In this document: piece after piece, positions 42,642 to 50,961 of the stretch
Position numbering within the stretch: the stretch's first letter is position 1
Layout of the letters: every line of letters begins with the position of its first letter
DNA from: Halobacterium noricense
Lineage (GTDB): Archaea > Halobacteriota > Halobacteria > Halobacteriales > Halobacteriaceae
Assembly (NCBI RefSeq): GCF_021233435.1
Contig: NZ_CP089468.1
Span: 806,001 to 870,000, forward strand
Direction of reading: 5' to 3'
Length of the DNA stretch: 64,000 nt
The notes under the pieces: generated by a model
The model's input: only the letters and a program-made list of their open reading frames with translations
The model's database searches: none
What the model was told of the DNA's origin: nothing
Program-made: the position numbers and the translations under genes

Positions 42642-43273
42642 ATGCCGGCTTTCGGTGACGAATCTGGGAATTTCCGAAACCTCCTCTCGGGAAACGAGCC
42701 ATATTTCGTGCTCGCTGTCGCTGCTGGCGAACGAACTGCGTGTGGGGCCTGTGCCGGTCGTACGATACGGCTTAGCGACTCGATGAAAGAAGCGAAGTGG
42801 AACGACCTAGTCGACGTGGAGAAACGACGGTTTCTCGAATCTGTGTCCGACCGTCGCGTACAGGTCGCCTACGCCGTCGCTGAACGGAGCGATTTCGACC
42901 GGATGCGGCACAGCTATGCTCTGTACGATGAGACCAGGATGCACGTTCGACCGACGAGCTTCGTGACCGGCGCTATGCTGCGCTCCTTCTTTCGTTCGAG
43001 GAATCGGTACGTGCGTTCGAGTTCGATAAAGTCTGGTCCGACGACATCTCCGCGGCTGTCGTCGACGTTCTGAACGAAGTAGGTACTTCGTTCGACGCCA
43101 TCCCCGTGATTTCGAGCCAATCGAAGGGAGTACAAACAGCAGACTGCGCAGCTGGAGCGGTTCGAGAGCACGCTCTAAACGGGGGATGGCAATCAGCACT
43201 CCGGGATTGGAGCGACGAGTCGGAGTACGCACTAGCCACTGTCGAGAAGTGGCTCTCGGAATATCGCACGTAG
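42642..43273 (+). pseudogene. DUF3800-family gene with an internal frameshift
   Basis: The first 96 codons (MPAFGDESGNF, then YFVLAVAAGERTACG) match the N-terminus of DUF3800 proteins, whose GDESG motif belongs to an RNase H-like fold. Near 42930 the good coding frame jumps by +2: before it the text ends SYALYD, after it resumes DQDARSTDELRDRRYAALLL and runs to a TAG, including FDKVWSDDISAAVV and SEYALATVEKWLSEYR. Joined, the product would be about 209 residues, normal for the family. The unshifted frame would give a 143-residue product with a foreign tail. Promoter and neighbours do not show function; it may be dead or a sequencing error. Confidence 0.7.
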
Positions 43274-43495
43274 AACGTCGGCCCGCGAGTGGCCTTTCAC
43301 CCACTTGCACTCGCCGGCTGCCCTCTTAGAGTGGATGGCCAGCGAGCGCGAGGAGCTTTTAACTCCGATGCGGGGGCATCGCCCACCTCGCGGTGTTATC
43401 GACAAGAGAGTCTTGCGCTTGGTGTCTGATAAATCTAACTGCGCTCCACGGCGTTCGATAAATACGAGTTACCAGCCTCCGCGAACTGCCGTTTT

Positions 43496-43927
43496 CTATC
43501 CGCGGTTCTTTCGCAGTTTGTCTTCGTGAACCCGTGCTATCTGACTGTCTAGTGCTCTTCTCTCCGGACTGAACGTGAGGTGCGTGGAGCACTCGCAGTC
43601 CGACGCACCCAAGCCCGCCAGCGGCGTTCCAGCCTCGTTCAGCGCACGTGCCGTCTCGCACTCGATTTCCTCGTTCTCCGTGACGTAGACTTCCCGAATA
43701 CGTGATTCAGGGTGCCCGAGCAAGTAGTCGACGTGCCAGTGGCGGGCGTCGGACTCGCCGCGTGCGAGCCGCTGGTGACGCTCGACGCGCGTCAGTCCGC
43801 CCGCCCCGAACGCGCTGCCCGTGTACGCGTACCAGCCCGCGTCGAGGTCGTACTCACCGCGCGCCCCGAATTCGACGGTCGCCGGCCCCGCGAGTTCCAC
43901 GAGCAGCGTGTACGTGCCCGGCCGCAT
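43496..43927 (-). CDS. DUF123 (GIY-YIG-like) nuclease-domain protein
   Basis: A 143-residue stand-alone DUF123 domain. The segment GTYTLLVELAGPATVEFG, YAYTGSAFGAGGLTRVERH (Tyr, Gly, Arg of a GIY-YIG-like site) and HWHVDYLLGHPES are typical. DUF123 is often fused to endonuclease III; here it is separate, so its partner or independent activity is unclear. The Cys/His pair CECSTHLTF near the end may bind metal. It overlaps no other gene and lies just downstream of the aldo/keto reductase. Confidence 0.82.
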   Translation of the reverse strand: MRPGTYTLLVELAGPATVEFGARGEYDLDAGWYAYTGSAFGAGGLTRVERHQRLARGESDARHWHVDYLLGHPESRIREVYVTENEEIECETARALNEAGTPLAGLGASDCECSTHLTFSPERRALDSQIARVHEDKLRKNRG

Positions 43928-43929
43928 CC

Positions 43930-44907
43930 TCACTCGTGGCCCGAGGCGGGCACTGGCTCGTAGGGTTCTTCGAGGTGCTCGATGTCCGAGTCCGAGAGGT
44001 CGATGTCGAGGGCTTCGACGGCGTCCTCCAGGTGTTCGATGCTCGTCGTGCCGACGATGGGCGCGTCCACGCGGTCCTTGTGGAACAGCCACGCGAGCGC
44101 GATTTGGGCCATCTTCACGTCCTTCTCGTCGGCGAGCTCCTGCACGCGCTCGTTGACTTCCGGGCCGCTGCCTTCCCGGTAGGGGTGCTCGTAGAGGCGC
44201 TTCTCGCTGGCACCACGCTGAGTGGCTTTAACGTCCTCGTGAGGCCGCGTGAGGTAGCCGCGCGCGAGCGGCGACCACGGCATCACGCCGATACCTTCCT
44301 TCTCGCAGAGCGGCAGCATCTCGCGTTCCTCCTCCCGGTAGACGAGGTTGTAGTGATTCTGCATCGTCACGAACCGCTCGTCGTCCTCGCGGTCGCTGGT
44401 GTGCAGCGCGTCCGCGAACTGGTGAGCCCACTGCGAGGACGCTCCGATGTAGCGCGTCTTCCCGCGCCGCACGGCGTCCGTGAGCGCCGCCAGCGTCTCG
44501 TCGATGGGTGTGTCGTAGTCCCAGCGGTGGGTCTGGTAGAGGTCAACCGTCTCCATCCCGAGGCGGTCCAGCGAATTCTCCAACTCCTGTTCGACGGCCT
44601 TCCGGGAGAGTCCGCCGGAGTTCGGGTCGTCGGGGTCCATCTGGAAGTACCCCTTCGTGGCGACGACCTGCGCGTCGCGGTCGTAGTCCGCGAGCACGTT
44701 CCCGAGGATGCGCTCGCTCTCGCCCTCGGAGTACATGTTCGCCGTATCGAAGAAGTTCACGCCCAACTCGATGGCGCGCTCGATGACGGGCCGCGCGTCC
44801 TCCTCGTCTAGCACCCACGGCCGCCACTCCGAGGACCCGAAGCTCATACACCCAAGACAGATTCGGGAGACCTCCATCCCGGTGTCGCCGAGTGTCGTGT
44901 GCTCCAT
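43930..44907 (-). CDS. Aldo/keto reductase
   Basis: A 325-residue NADPH-dependent TIM-barrel reductase. The catalytic Asp/Tyr/Lys/His tetrad is visible: FFDTANMYSEGESE (Asp, Tyr), VVATKG (Lys), and YQTHRWD (His). The C-terminal phosphate-binding region reads PIVGTTSIEHLEDAV. Length and LGCMSFGSSEWRPW start match the AKR YghZ/Gcy-like group. Substrate unknown. The ATG giving MEHTTLGDTGMEV is standard. Its stop is 3 bases from the start of the DUF123 gene, so the two may be coupled. Confidence 0.9.
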   Translation of the reverse strand: MEHTTLGDTGMEVSRICLGCMSFGSSEWRPWVLDEEDARPVIERAIELGVNFFDTANMYSEGESERILGNVLADYDRDAQVVATKGYFQMDPDDPNSGGLSRKAVEQELENSLDRLGMETVDLYQTHRWDYDTPIDETLAALTDAVRRGKTRYIGASSQWAHQFADALHTSDREDDERFVTMQNHYNLVYREEEREMLPLCEKEGIGVMPWSPLARGYLTRPHEDVKATQRGASEKRLYEHPYREGSGPEVNERVQELADEKDVKMAQIALAWLFHKDRVDAPIVGTTSIEHLEDAVEALDIDLSDSDIEHLEEPYEPVPASGHE

Positions 44908-44969
44908 ACGGGAGGCGTCGGCCGCGTGTCTCAAAGTCGTTCGCCCGGCGGCAGTCGCGGGTGGGAGCC

Positions 44970-45386
44970 TCAGAAGAGGCCGACCCCAACCGCGTACTCC
45001 CACTCCGTGCCGCTAATCGCGAGGAACGTCAGCGCCGCGCCGAGCAGTTCGCCGTTCTTGATGAAGTCGGTCATCTCGCTCTGTGTCTGCTCCTCGGCCA
45101 CTGCCCAGAAGTTGTGAATCGCGGGCGACGTGACGAGGAGGAACACCGCGACCATGCCCGCGCCGATAGTGGCGTACGCGCCGGCGAGGATGGAGAGGCC
45201 GCCGAGTATCAACATCACGCCCGATGCGACGACGCCGACGCGCGGCGCGGGCACACCTTTCGCGTCCGCGTAGCCCGTGAGCTGGTCGACGTTCATGAAG
45301 TGGTTGACGCCCTGGAACGCGATGAGGCCGCCGAACAGTACGCGGCCCACCAGCAGGAACACTGCAGCGGTACCGGTTATCGCCAC
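44970..45386 (-). CDS. DoxX-family membrane protein
   Basis: A 138-residue protein with four transmembrane helices. The block LLVGRVLFGGLIAFQGVNHF and the motif GVPAPRVGVVASGVMLILGG are typical of DoxX/TQO-type proteins, which in some archaea form part of a thiosulfate:quinone oxidoreductase and in others have no known role. Start is a GTG (MAITGTAAVFLL); an ATG upstream is out of frame. It is on the same strand as the aldo/keto reductase, 62 bases upstream. Confidence 0.85.
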   Translation of the reverse strand: MAITGTAAVFLLVGRVLFGGLIAFQGVNHFMNVDQLTGYADAKGVPAPRVGVVASGVMLILGGLSILAGAYATIGAGMVAVFLLVTSPAIHNFWAVAEEQTQSEMTDFIKNGELLGAALTFLAISGTEWEYAVGVGLF

Positions 45387-45507
45387 GACCGCTCACCCCC
45401 TGTGTTGTGCGACATGTCTGGGAGCAGACCCGTCCGACTGAAACCAGTTGTAGCCGCGCGTGTCACCTACTTTCGGTCTGCAATCCGGATACGAGACGAA
45501 ACCGCTC

Positions 45508-46275
45508 CTATCCGTGAAGCAACTCGGCGGCCGCGCGAATCCGCTCGTAGACGCTGTCGGCCCACTCGACAGCGTGGCGCTCGTCGTTCTCGACGATGCC
45601 GGCGAGCCCGTGGTCGTCGAAGACGAGCGCGCAGACGACCGTCCGTTCGGGCTGCTCGGCGAGCACGAGCCCGTAGTCTAGCTCCGTCGTCGCCTTCCGG
45701 AGCGTCAACCGGCCGGTGTCGAGCGACTCCTCGACGGCGTCGGCGTGCGAGGAGACGAGTTCGTCCAGCGCCGCGGGCGCGACGGTGAGGTCGACGGGTG
45801 CTTCTCCGTCCACAATCCGGTCGCGGAACTGGGCGACGTTCTCGTCGAGGACGACCGGTGCGAAGCCCCGAATCGCGGTCGCGTCCTCGACGATCGACTG
45901 GTACGCGACGTAGGGGCGTTGTGGTGCGATTGGGTTCGACTGCACGACGTCCGCGCCGCGCAGCAGCGCGCCGCCGATTGTCGCGTCTGCGAGCAACACG
46001 TCCAGCAGGTCGCCAGCGGCGTCGAGTGCGTCGAGGAGGTCCACGAACTCGTCGTAGGCGTCGAGCGCGAGCCGTCCGCGGAGTGTGAGCGAGACGGCGT
46101 CGTCGCGGGCGACGAACCCGCGTGCTTCGAGAGTGCGCACCGCGCGGTCGACGGTCGACCGGGAGACCGACTGTGCCGCCGCGAGCTCTTGCTTCCCGCG
46201 AGGGTCGTCCCGGAGCGAGCGCAACAGCTCCGCGCGCTGGGCGAGCAACGCGACGGCGTCGTCGGCCTCGGTCAT
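45508..46275 (-). CDS. Winged-helix regulator, haloarchaeal/methanogen (DUF1724) type
   Basis: A 255-residue regulator. The N-terminal winged helix (LLRSLRDDPRGKQELAAAQS, then VSRSTVDRAVRTLEARGFVA) is followed by a long ligand or effector domain of the type found with DUF1724 in methanogens and halophiles (IRGFAPVVLDENVAQFRDRI). Such proteins often control metabolic genes by unknown signals. A clear TATA-like TATATAAATA lies on the plus strand at 46311, about 40 bases before the ATG. No target is adjacent. Confidence 0.82.
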   Translation of the reverse strand: MTEADDAVALLAQRAELLRSLRDDPRGKQELAAAQSVSRSTVDRAVRTLEARGFVARDDAVSLTLRGRLALDAYDEFVDLLDALDAAGDLLDVLLADATIGGALLRGADVVQSNPIAPQRPYVAYQSIVEDATAIRGFAPVVLDENVAQFRDRIVDGEAPVDLTVAPAALDELVSSHADAVEESLDTGRLTLRKATTELDYGLVLAEQPERTVVCALVFDDHGLAGIVENDERHAVEWADSVYERIRAAAELLHG

Positions 46276-46310
46276 CGTGTCACCGGACGAGTAGCTTTAC
46301 CGACCACGAG

Positions 46311-46320
46311 TATATAAATA
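46311..46320 (-). promoter_or_regulatory. TATA box of the DUF1724-type regulator
   Basis: TATTTATATA on the minus strand, about 40 bases from the ATG, implying a short leader of about 14 bases. It stands out strongly against the GC-rich background. Confidence 0.6.
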
Positions 46321-46445
46321 ACCGGGAGGATTATGAGTTCTTCTCGCTTCCCGGGCAGACGTGCAAGCGGTAACGTGAAGGCCTCCGGGTATCGACAGTT
46401 GGGTGCTGGTGTACGAACACCGGCTGTGCCTCTGACATGCTCCAC

Positions 46446-46468
46446 GCCGCCGGCGGTTCGCCGGCGGC
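46446..46468. repeat. Perfect GC-rich hairpin
   Basis: Two 10-bp arms GCCGCCGGCG and CGCCGGCGGC around loop GTT, in the 258-base gap between the regulator and the SRAP gene. Its role is unknown; it could be a terminator for the SRAP gene (whose stop is 66 bases away) or a chance feature of the high-GC spacer. Confidence 0.35.
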
Positions 46469-46533
46469 TACCGGAGCGACGACAGAACATCCCGTAGCCG
46501 CGGTGCGCGTCCCGTATTCTCGATTCCGAACAG

Positions 46534-47223
46534 CTACGCGACGGACTCGACGAGTTCCGGCCGGTCGTTCGCCGGATTGTTGACCGCCTGTGACACTGGC
46601 CACGCCTGCAACTCGACGTCGCTCGGTTCGAGGAGGTCGCTGGGGTCGTCCGCGGACAGCCACCGCTCGCCCGTCTCCGTGTCGAGCACGACCGCCATCC
46701 GGTGGTGGTAGTCCGCGAGGAAGTCGTTGGGTTCGGTGGTGACGACGGTGAACGACCGCACCGGTTCGGCGTCCCGGCTCGGGCCGTCGCCCCCGAATTC
46801 ACCGAGCCCGGTCTGTTTCTGCTCGGGCGTCCACGTCTCCCACAACCCCGCCAGCAGGAGCGACCGGCCGTCGGCCCGCGAGACGAAGTACGGCTGCTTG
46901 CCGTCGCCGGTCTCGATCCACTCGTAGAAGCCGTCAGCGGGTACCAGGCACCGCCGTTGCCGGTACGCCTCCGAGAACAGTCGGCGCTCGGTCAGCGTCT
47001 CCGCGCGAGCGTTGATTGGGTCGGGGCCGTCCTTCGGGCCCTCGGACCACGACGGCACCAGCCCCCAGCGCGCCGTCGAAAATGACGTTGGTTCGTCGTC
47101 CAGAAGCACCGGCAACTCCTCTGAGGGCGCGGCGTTGTACGTCGCCTCGTAGCTGGCGTCGTCCAAGCCGAATTCCGCGGCGAGGTTTTCCGGGTCGCTG
47201 AACAGCGCGTACCGGCCACACAT
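46534..47223 (-). CDS. SRAP (HMCES/YedK-type) abasic-site protein
   Basis: A 229-residue protein of the SRAP family, which forms a covalent adduct with abasic sites in single-stranded DNA through the N-terminal Cys. The start MCGRYALFSDPENLA places Cys 2 as required. Further conserved blocks are PTSFSTARWGLVPSW, NARAETL and PADGFYEW, and the active-site His is in DYHHRMAVVL. Length is normal. The initiating ATG is fixed by Cys 2. It precedes the fbp gene on the same strand. Confidence 0.95.
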   Translation of the reverse strand: MCGRYALFSDPENLAAEFGLDDASYEATYNAAPSEELPVLLDDEPTSFSTARWGLVPSWSEGPKDGPDPINARAETLTERRLFSEAYRQRRCLVPADGFYEWIETGDGKQPYFVSRADGRSLLLAGLWETWTPEQKQTGLGEFGGDGPSRDAEPVRSFTVVTTEPNDFLADYHHRMAVVLDTETGERWLSADDPSDLLEPSDVELQAWPVSQAVNNPANDRPELVESVA

Positions 47224-47252
47224 ACCCGGGCAGAGGGACCGGACGGTAAAAG

Positions 47253-48098
47253 TCAGTCCGGTAGCGCGGCTTCGAGGTTGTCGATGACTGACTGGTTCCC
47301 GACGAACATCGGCACGCGCTCGTGGAGGCTGTCTGGTTCGACGTCGAGCAGCGACTGCGAGCCGTCGCTTGACGCGCCACCGGCCTGCTCGACGACGAAC
47401 GCGATGGGCATCGACTCGAAGTGCGCGCGCAGCTTTCCTTCGGGACGGGACTGCAGCCCGGGATACCCGAAGATGCCGCCGTACGTCAACACCTGGTTCA
47501 CGTCCGCAATCATCGCGCCGCCGTACCGGAGTTTCATCTCGTCCTCGACCTCGCGGACGAACGACTCGAAGTCGGCGGTCCAGTCCGGGACGCGCCCGCC
47601 GAATCCGTAGACGACCGGGTCGTCGGGAAGCTCGACGGGTCCGAGGTCCGTGCGCCCGTCGTCCTCGACGAGGTACTTGGTGACGTCGCCGTCGCGAGCG
47701 ACCGTCATCGTCGTAATCGGGCCGTACAGCACGAACCCCGCGGCGACGAGGCTCCGGCCGGAGGCGGGCAGTTGCTCGTCGTAGACGCCGACGACGGTCC
47801 CACAGGGGTTGTTCGACTGCACGTTCGAGGAGCCGTCCAGCGGGTCGACGGCGACCGCGTAGCCGTCGTCGGCGTCCCCGACGACTTCGAGGGCGTCGCG
47901 CTCCTCGCTGGCGTACCAGTTCACGCCGTCGACGCCGGCGAACCGCTCGAATAGCAGGTCGTCGGCCCACAGGTCGGCCTCCAGTTGCACGTCGCCGGAG
48001 ACGTTTTCGGTCGCCGCTTTCGCGCGGCGCTCGGGAAGTCCGTCACGAATCTCGGGCGCGGCGTCGGCGACGACGTCGAAGACTGCCTCGACGACCAT
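47253..48098 (-). CDS. fbp: Fructose-1,6-bisphosphatase (class I)
   Basis: A 281-residue enzyme hydrolysing fructose 1,6-bisphosphate in gluconeogenesis. Metal motif VDPLDGSSNV and the block EERDAL (Glu) are the class I signature; LRYGGAMIADVNQVLTYGGI and AFVVEQAGGAS follow as expected. Haloarchaea use this enzyme together with a bacterial- or archaeal-type aldolase. Its ATG overlaps the fba stop (TGATG) by one base, so translation is probably coupled. It ends 30 bases before the SRAP gene. Confidence 0.95.
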   Translation of the reverse strand: MVVEAVFDVVADAAPEIRDGLPERRAKAATENVSGDVQLEADLWADDLLFERFAGVDGVNWYASEERDALEVVGDADDGYAVAVDPLDGSSNVQSNNPCGTVVGVYDEQLPASGRSLVAAGFVLYGPITTMTVARDGDVTKYLVEDDGRTDLGPVELPDDPVVYGFGGRVPDWTADFESFVREVEDEMKLRYGGAMIADVNQVLTYGGIFGYPGLQSRPEGKLRAHFESMPIAFVVEQAGGASSDGSQSLLDVEPDSLHERVPMFVGNQSVIDNLEAALPD

Positions 48099-48889
48099 CA
48101 GATTCGGTCGAGGGCTTCGTCGACGCTCGTCTCCTCGTAGATGACCGCTTCGAGCGCGTCGAGGAACGGTTCGGGTTCCTCGCGCTGCCAGACGTTGCGC
48201 CCGACCGCCAGCCCCTTCGCGCCGGCGTCGACGGCGCCTTTCACGTTTTCGAGGAACTCGCGGTCGCTGGTCTTCGACCCGCCGGACATCACGACGTCCG
48301 TCGGCCCCGCCATGTCGACGGCGAACGACATCGCGTCCGTGCTCCCCGGGTACTTCACCTTCGCGACGTCCGCGCCGAGTTCCAGCGCCTGCCGCGCCGC
48401 GTACGCGATGGTGTCCGGCGACGTGTCGTTCTTGAGGCCCTGCCCACGCGGGTACGACCACATCACGACTGGGAGGTCGTAGTCCCGCGCGGCCTCCTGG
48501 GCCTGCCGGAACTCCTCGGCCATCTCGATTTCGTTGTTCGAGCCGCCGTACAGCGTGAAGCCGATGGCTTCCGCGCCGAGCTCCGCGGCGTAGTCGACGG
48601 ACCAGTTCACCGCCGAGTCGGGCTCGCCCATCCAGAGGTTCGACGTGCCGTTGAGCTTCGCGAGGAGGTTCACGTCGTCCTCGTAGGAGGGGTAGTACGC
48701 CTCGGCGATGCCCTTCTGGACGGCCATCGCCGACACCGCGTCGTGGGTGGCGATGTCCCAGACGTTCCCGGGGTCCATCGTCTCGGGCACTTCCTCGAAG
48801 TCCACCGGGCCGTGTTCGAGCCCGTGGTCGTACGCGAGAATCAGTACCTTCCCGTCGCGCGAAATCGGAGAGTCCTCGAAGGGACGCAT
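48098..48889 (-). CDS. fba: Archaeal class I fructose-1,6-bisphosphate aldolase
   Basis: A 263-residue DhnA-type aldolase that forms fructose bisphosphate by a Schiff base. LILAYDHGLEHGP and the Lys in DVAKVKYPGSTDA are diagnostic, and VMSGGSKTSDREFL near the C-terminus binds phosphate. The ATG giving MRPFEDSPISRDGK is preferred to a GTG nine bases upstream, because the TATA-like CTTATACG lies 26 bases before it, which suggests a leaderless mRNA. The fbp gene follows with a one-base overlap; together they run two steps of gluconeogenesis. Confidence 0.95.
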   Translation of the reverse strand: MRPFEDSPISRDGKVLILAYDHGLEHGPVDFEEVPETMDPGNVWDIATHDAVSAMAVQKGIAEAYYPSYEDDVNLLAKLNGTSNLWMGEPDSAVNWSVDYAAELGAEAIGFTLYGGSNNEIEMAEEFRQAQEAARDYDLPVVMWSYPRGQGLKNDTSPDTIAYAARQALELGADVAKVKYPGSTDAMSFAVDMAGPTDVVMSGGSKTSDREFLENVKGAVDAGAKGLAVGRNVWQREEPEPFLDALEAVIYEETSVDEALDRI

Positions 48890-48910
48890 CAACTGCACGT
48901 GCGGCGAGGA

Positions 48911-48918
48911 CGTATAAG
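48911..48918 (-). promoter_or_regulatory. TATA box of the fba-fbp operon
   Basis: CTTATACG on the minus strand, centred 26 bases from the fba ATG, the classic spacing for a leaderless haloarchaeal message. Confidence 0.55.
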
Positions 48919-48983
48919 TGTCTAACTGTCCGCGAGTCGCGCCGAGACGCCAATTTTATGCATATTTACTGCACCCCGAGTAA

Positions 48984-49664
48984 CTACTGTTCGTGGTCGG
49001 CGGCGGCGCGCTTCCACGCCGCGACCTCGTCCTCCGCGATGCCCAGCGAGTCCGCGACGTGCTCGACGTGCGCGGTCGCGAGGCTCCGGACCGAGGTCAC
49101 ACCCGCGCGAGCCAACAGTTCCGAATCGCGGACATCGATATCCTCCACGGCGGTCACGGGTGTGGGCGTCGACTGCTCGCGCCACTCGCGCTCGTCGCGC
49201 TCGGGCGACGCGTCGTTGCCGTCGCCGTTCGGCCACGACCGCTCGCGCCACGCAGCCTCGTTCTCGGTTTCGTCGACGCCGGACTCCGCGCCGCCGCTCG
49301 GAGTAACGGGTTGTTTGCGCCACGCCGACTCCTCGGCGGTCGCGTCCCCGCTGCCGTCGGCGGACGCCTCGTCGTCGTCGTAGCTCGCGGCAACCCACTC
49401 GCGCTCCTCGTCGTGGAGGCCGCGCACCTGCTCGGCGCGCCGGTCGAGGTCCTGGCCGCCCTCGAACGACCACTGGAGGGAGTGCTCGCGGCGGATGCGA
49501 GCGGCGACCCCGGGGTTGACGCCGAAGTCGACGAGTTCCGCGTGCGAGACCACCTTCGATTCGAGGTCGCGGGCGTCCACGTCGGTATCGACGAGGACGT
49601 CCGCGGTCGCTGGCCCGACGCAGCTCAGCGACAGTAACGCGTCCCGCGTGTCCTCGTCTGTCAC
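48984..49664 (-). CDS. HhH protein with Trp-motif linker (DUF7409-like)
   Basis: A 226-residue protein. The N-terminus has a helix-hairpin-helix-like core (LLSLSCVGPATADVLVDTD) and the C-terminus a second (LLARAGVTSVRSLATAHVEH, then LGIAEDEVAAWKRAA). Between them a disordered acidic linker carries three similar Trp motifs (SAWRKQP, AAWRERS, REWREQS) plus an earlier REWVAAS. The pattern suggests a DNA-binding protein with repeated peptide contacts; the DUF7409 name is from memory. Start is a GTG (MTDEDTRDALLSLS). It is divergent from the 3-hydroxyacyl-CoA dehydrogenase gene, 84 bases apart. Confidence 0.75.
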   Translation of the reverse strand: MTDEDTRDALLSLSCVGPATADVLVDTDVDARDLESKVVSHAELVDFGVNPGVAARIRREHSLQWSFEGGQDLDRRAEQVRGLHDEEREWVAASYDDDEASADGSGDATAEESAWRKQPVTPSGGAESGVDETENEAAWRERSWPNGDGNDASPERDEREWREQSTPTPVTAVEDIDVRDSELLARAGVTSVRSLATAHVEHVADSLGIAEDEVAAWKRAAADHEQ

Positions 49665-49748
49665 AGTTGCTGGGACGAAGCCCCCGAAGGTGCTTGAGTG
49701 TTTCCACGTTCCGGCATCCTTAGGTGTCAGCCAGTCGCAGTCGCGGCT

Positions 49749-50618
49749 ATGCGAGACCTTCAAGACATCGAGACGGTCGGCGTCGTCGGCGCTGGCACGA
49801 TGGGTGCTGGCATCGCACAGGTCGCCGCGACCGCCGGCTACGACGTCGTGATGCGGGACATCGAGACGGAGTTCGTCGAGCAGGGCTTCGACCGCATCGA
49901 GGACTCCCTCGACCGCCTCGTGGAGAAGGGCGAGGTCAACGCCGACGAGCGCGGCGACATCCTCGACCGCATCACGGGGACGACCGACCTCGAAGATTTC
50001 TCGGAGTCGGACCTCGTCGTAGAGGCAGCCGTCGAGAACATGGACATCAAGCGGGACATCTTCGCGGAGCTGGACGACGAAGTCCCCGACGACGTGCCGC
50101 TGGCGACGAACACGTCGACGCTCTCGATTACGACCATCGCAGCCGCAACCCACCGCGAGGACCGTATCGTCGGTCTCCACTTCATGAACCCGGTCCCCAT
50201 CATGACCGGCGTAGAGGTCGTCGTCGGCGAGAAGACCAGCGAGGAGGTCGTCGAACTCGCCCACGACTTCACCGAAGCGCTCGGCAAGGAGACGTGGGAG
50301 TCCGAGGACAAGCCCGGGTTCGTGACGAACCGCATCCTGATGCCGTGGATCAACGAGGGCATCCGCGCGTTCGACGAGGGCGTCGCCACGAAGGGGGACA
50401 TCGACAAGGGAATGAAACTCGGCACGAACGTCCCGATGGGTCCCCTCGAACTCGCTGACCACATCGGCCTGGACATCTGTTACGACGCCAGCGAGACGCT
50501 TCACGAGGAACTCGGCGACCGCTACAAGCCCGCCTACCTCCTCAAGCGCAAGGTCGACGCTGGCGACCTCGGGAAGAAGACCGGAAAGGGGTTCTACGAC
50601 TACGAGGAGGAGTCGTAA
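49749..50618 (+). CDS. hbd: 3-hydroxyacyl-CoA / 3-hydroxybutyryl-CoA dehydrogenase
   Basis: A 289-residue NAD-dependent dehydrogenase of fatty-acid or PHB-type C4 metabolism. N-terminal NAD loop [14 protein letters not shown], catalytic His in [16 protein letters not shown], and the C-terminal [18 protein letters not shown] and [20 protein letters not shown] blocks are standard. Short length without an enoyl-CoA hydratase domain fits the single-function enzyme. The ATG ([14 protein letters not shown]) is clear. No thiolase or crotonase gene is adjacent. Confidence 0.92.
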   Translation: MRDLQDIETVGVVGAGTMGAGIAQVAATAGYDVVMRDIETEFVEQGFDRIEDSLDRLVEKGEVNADERGDILDRITGTTDLEDFSESDLVVEAAVENMDIKRDIFAELDDEVPDDVPLATNTSTLSITTIAAATHREDRIVGLHFMNPVPIMTGVEVVVGEKTSEEVVELAHDFTEALGKETWESEDKPGFVTNRILMPWINEGIRAFDEGVATKGDIDKGMKLGTNVPMGPLELADHIGLDICYDASETLHEELGDRYKPAYLLKRKVDAGDLGKKTGKGFYDYEEES

Positions 50619-50961
50619 GCGGACCCGAATCGTCCACGAAGGGCTTGCAGGCGGCGAACTGAACCCGGTGTGCGCTGCCGCCGTCCCACATCCGAGCACA
50701 CCGGGCGGCTGTCAGGTCACGCGCCAGGTTGGTCCCGGCTTCTTACTTGAACCTACGCAGAAAGTAGCGATTCTACTGACCAAGACACCGACCCGCTAGC
50801 ATCCGCGAGCGAGTGGTCCGAAGGACCCGAGCGAAGCGGTTCACTCGCGGCGCAGCCGCGAGGCCGACGACCGACCGGAGGGTGGGAGGGAGGAGTGCTT
50901 TTTCCGCAAGTTTTTGCCAGCGACGGCGCGCTCCGTGCGCCGAGCGCAGCAAAAAGTGCGT
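50619..50961. other. Gene-free spacer with several GC-rich inverted repeats
   Basis: No gene is seen in this 343-base stretch. It carries a series of short palindromes: GGTCC-gaa-GGACC near 50816, CTCGCGGC-gca-GCCGCGAG near 50846, and GGCGCG...CGCGCC-like arms near 50925. Between them lies a purine-rich stretch (GGAGGGTGGGAGGGAGGAG) followed by T-rich GCTTTTTCC and GTTTTTGCC, which could act as terminators for the dnaJ and hbd genes, whose 3' ends both face this gap. Similar motifs recur in haloarchaeal spacers. Confidence 0.5.

Noticed and set aside
42930-42940. Programmed frameshift site in the DUF3800 gene
   Set aside because: No slippery heptamer, stimulatory stem or Shine-Dalgarno-like element is visible around the shift.
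43274-43495. A hidden gene or IS in the relatively AT-rich gap after the DUF3800 remnant
   Set aside because: No terminal repeats, no target duplication and no frame with coding character on either strand.
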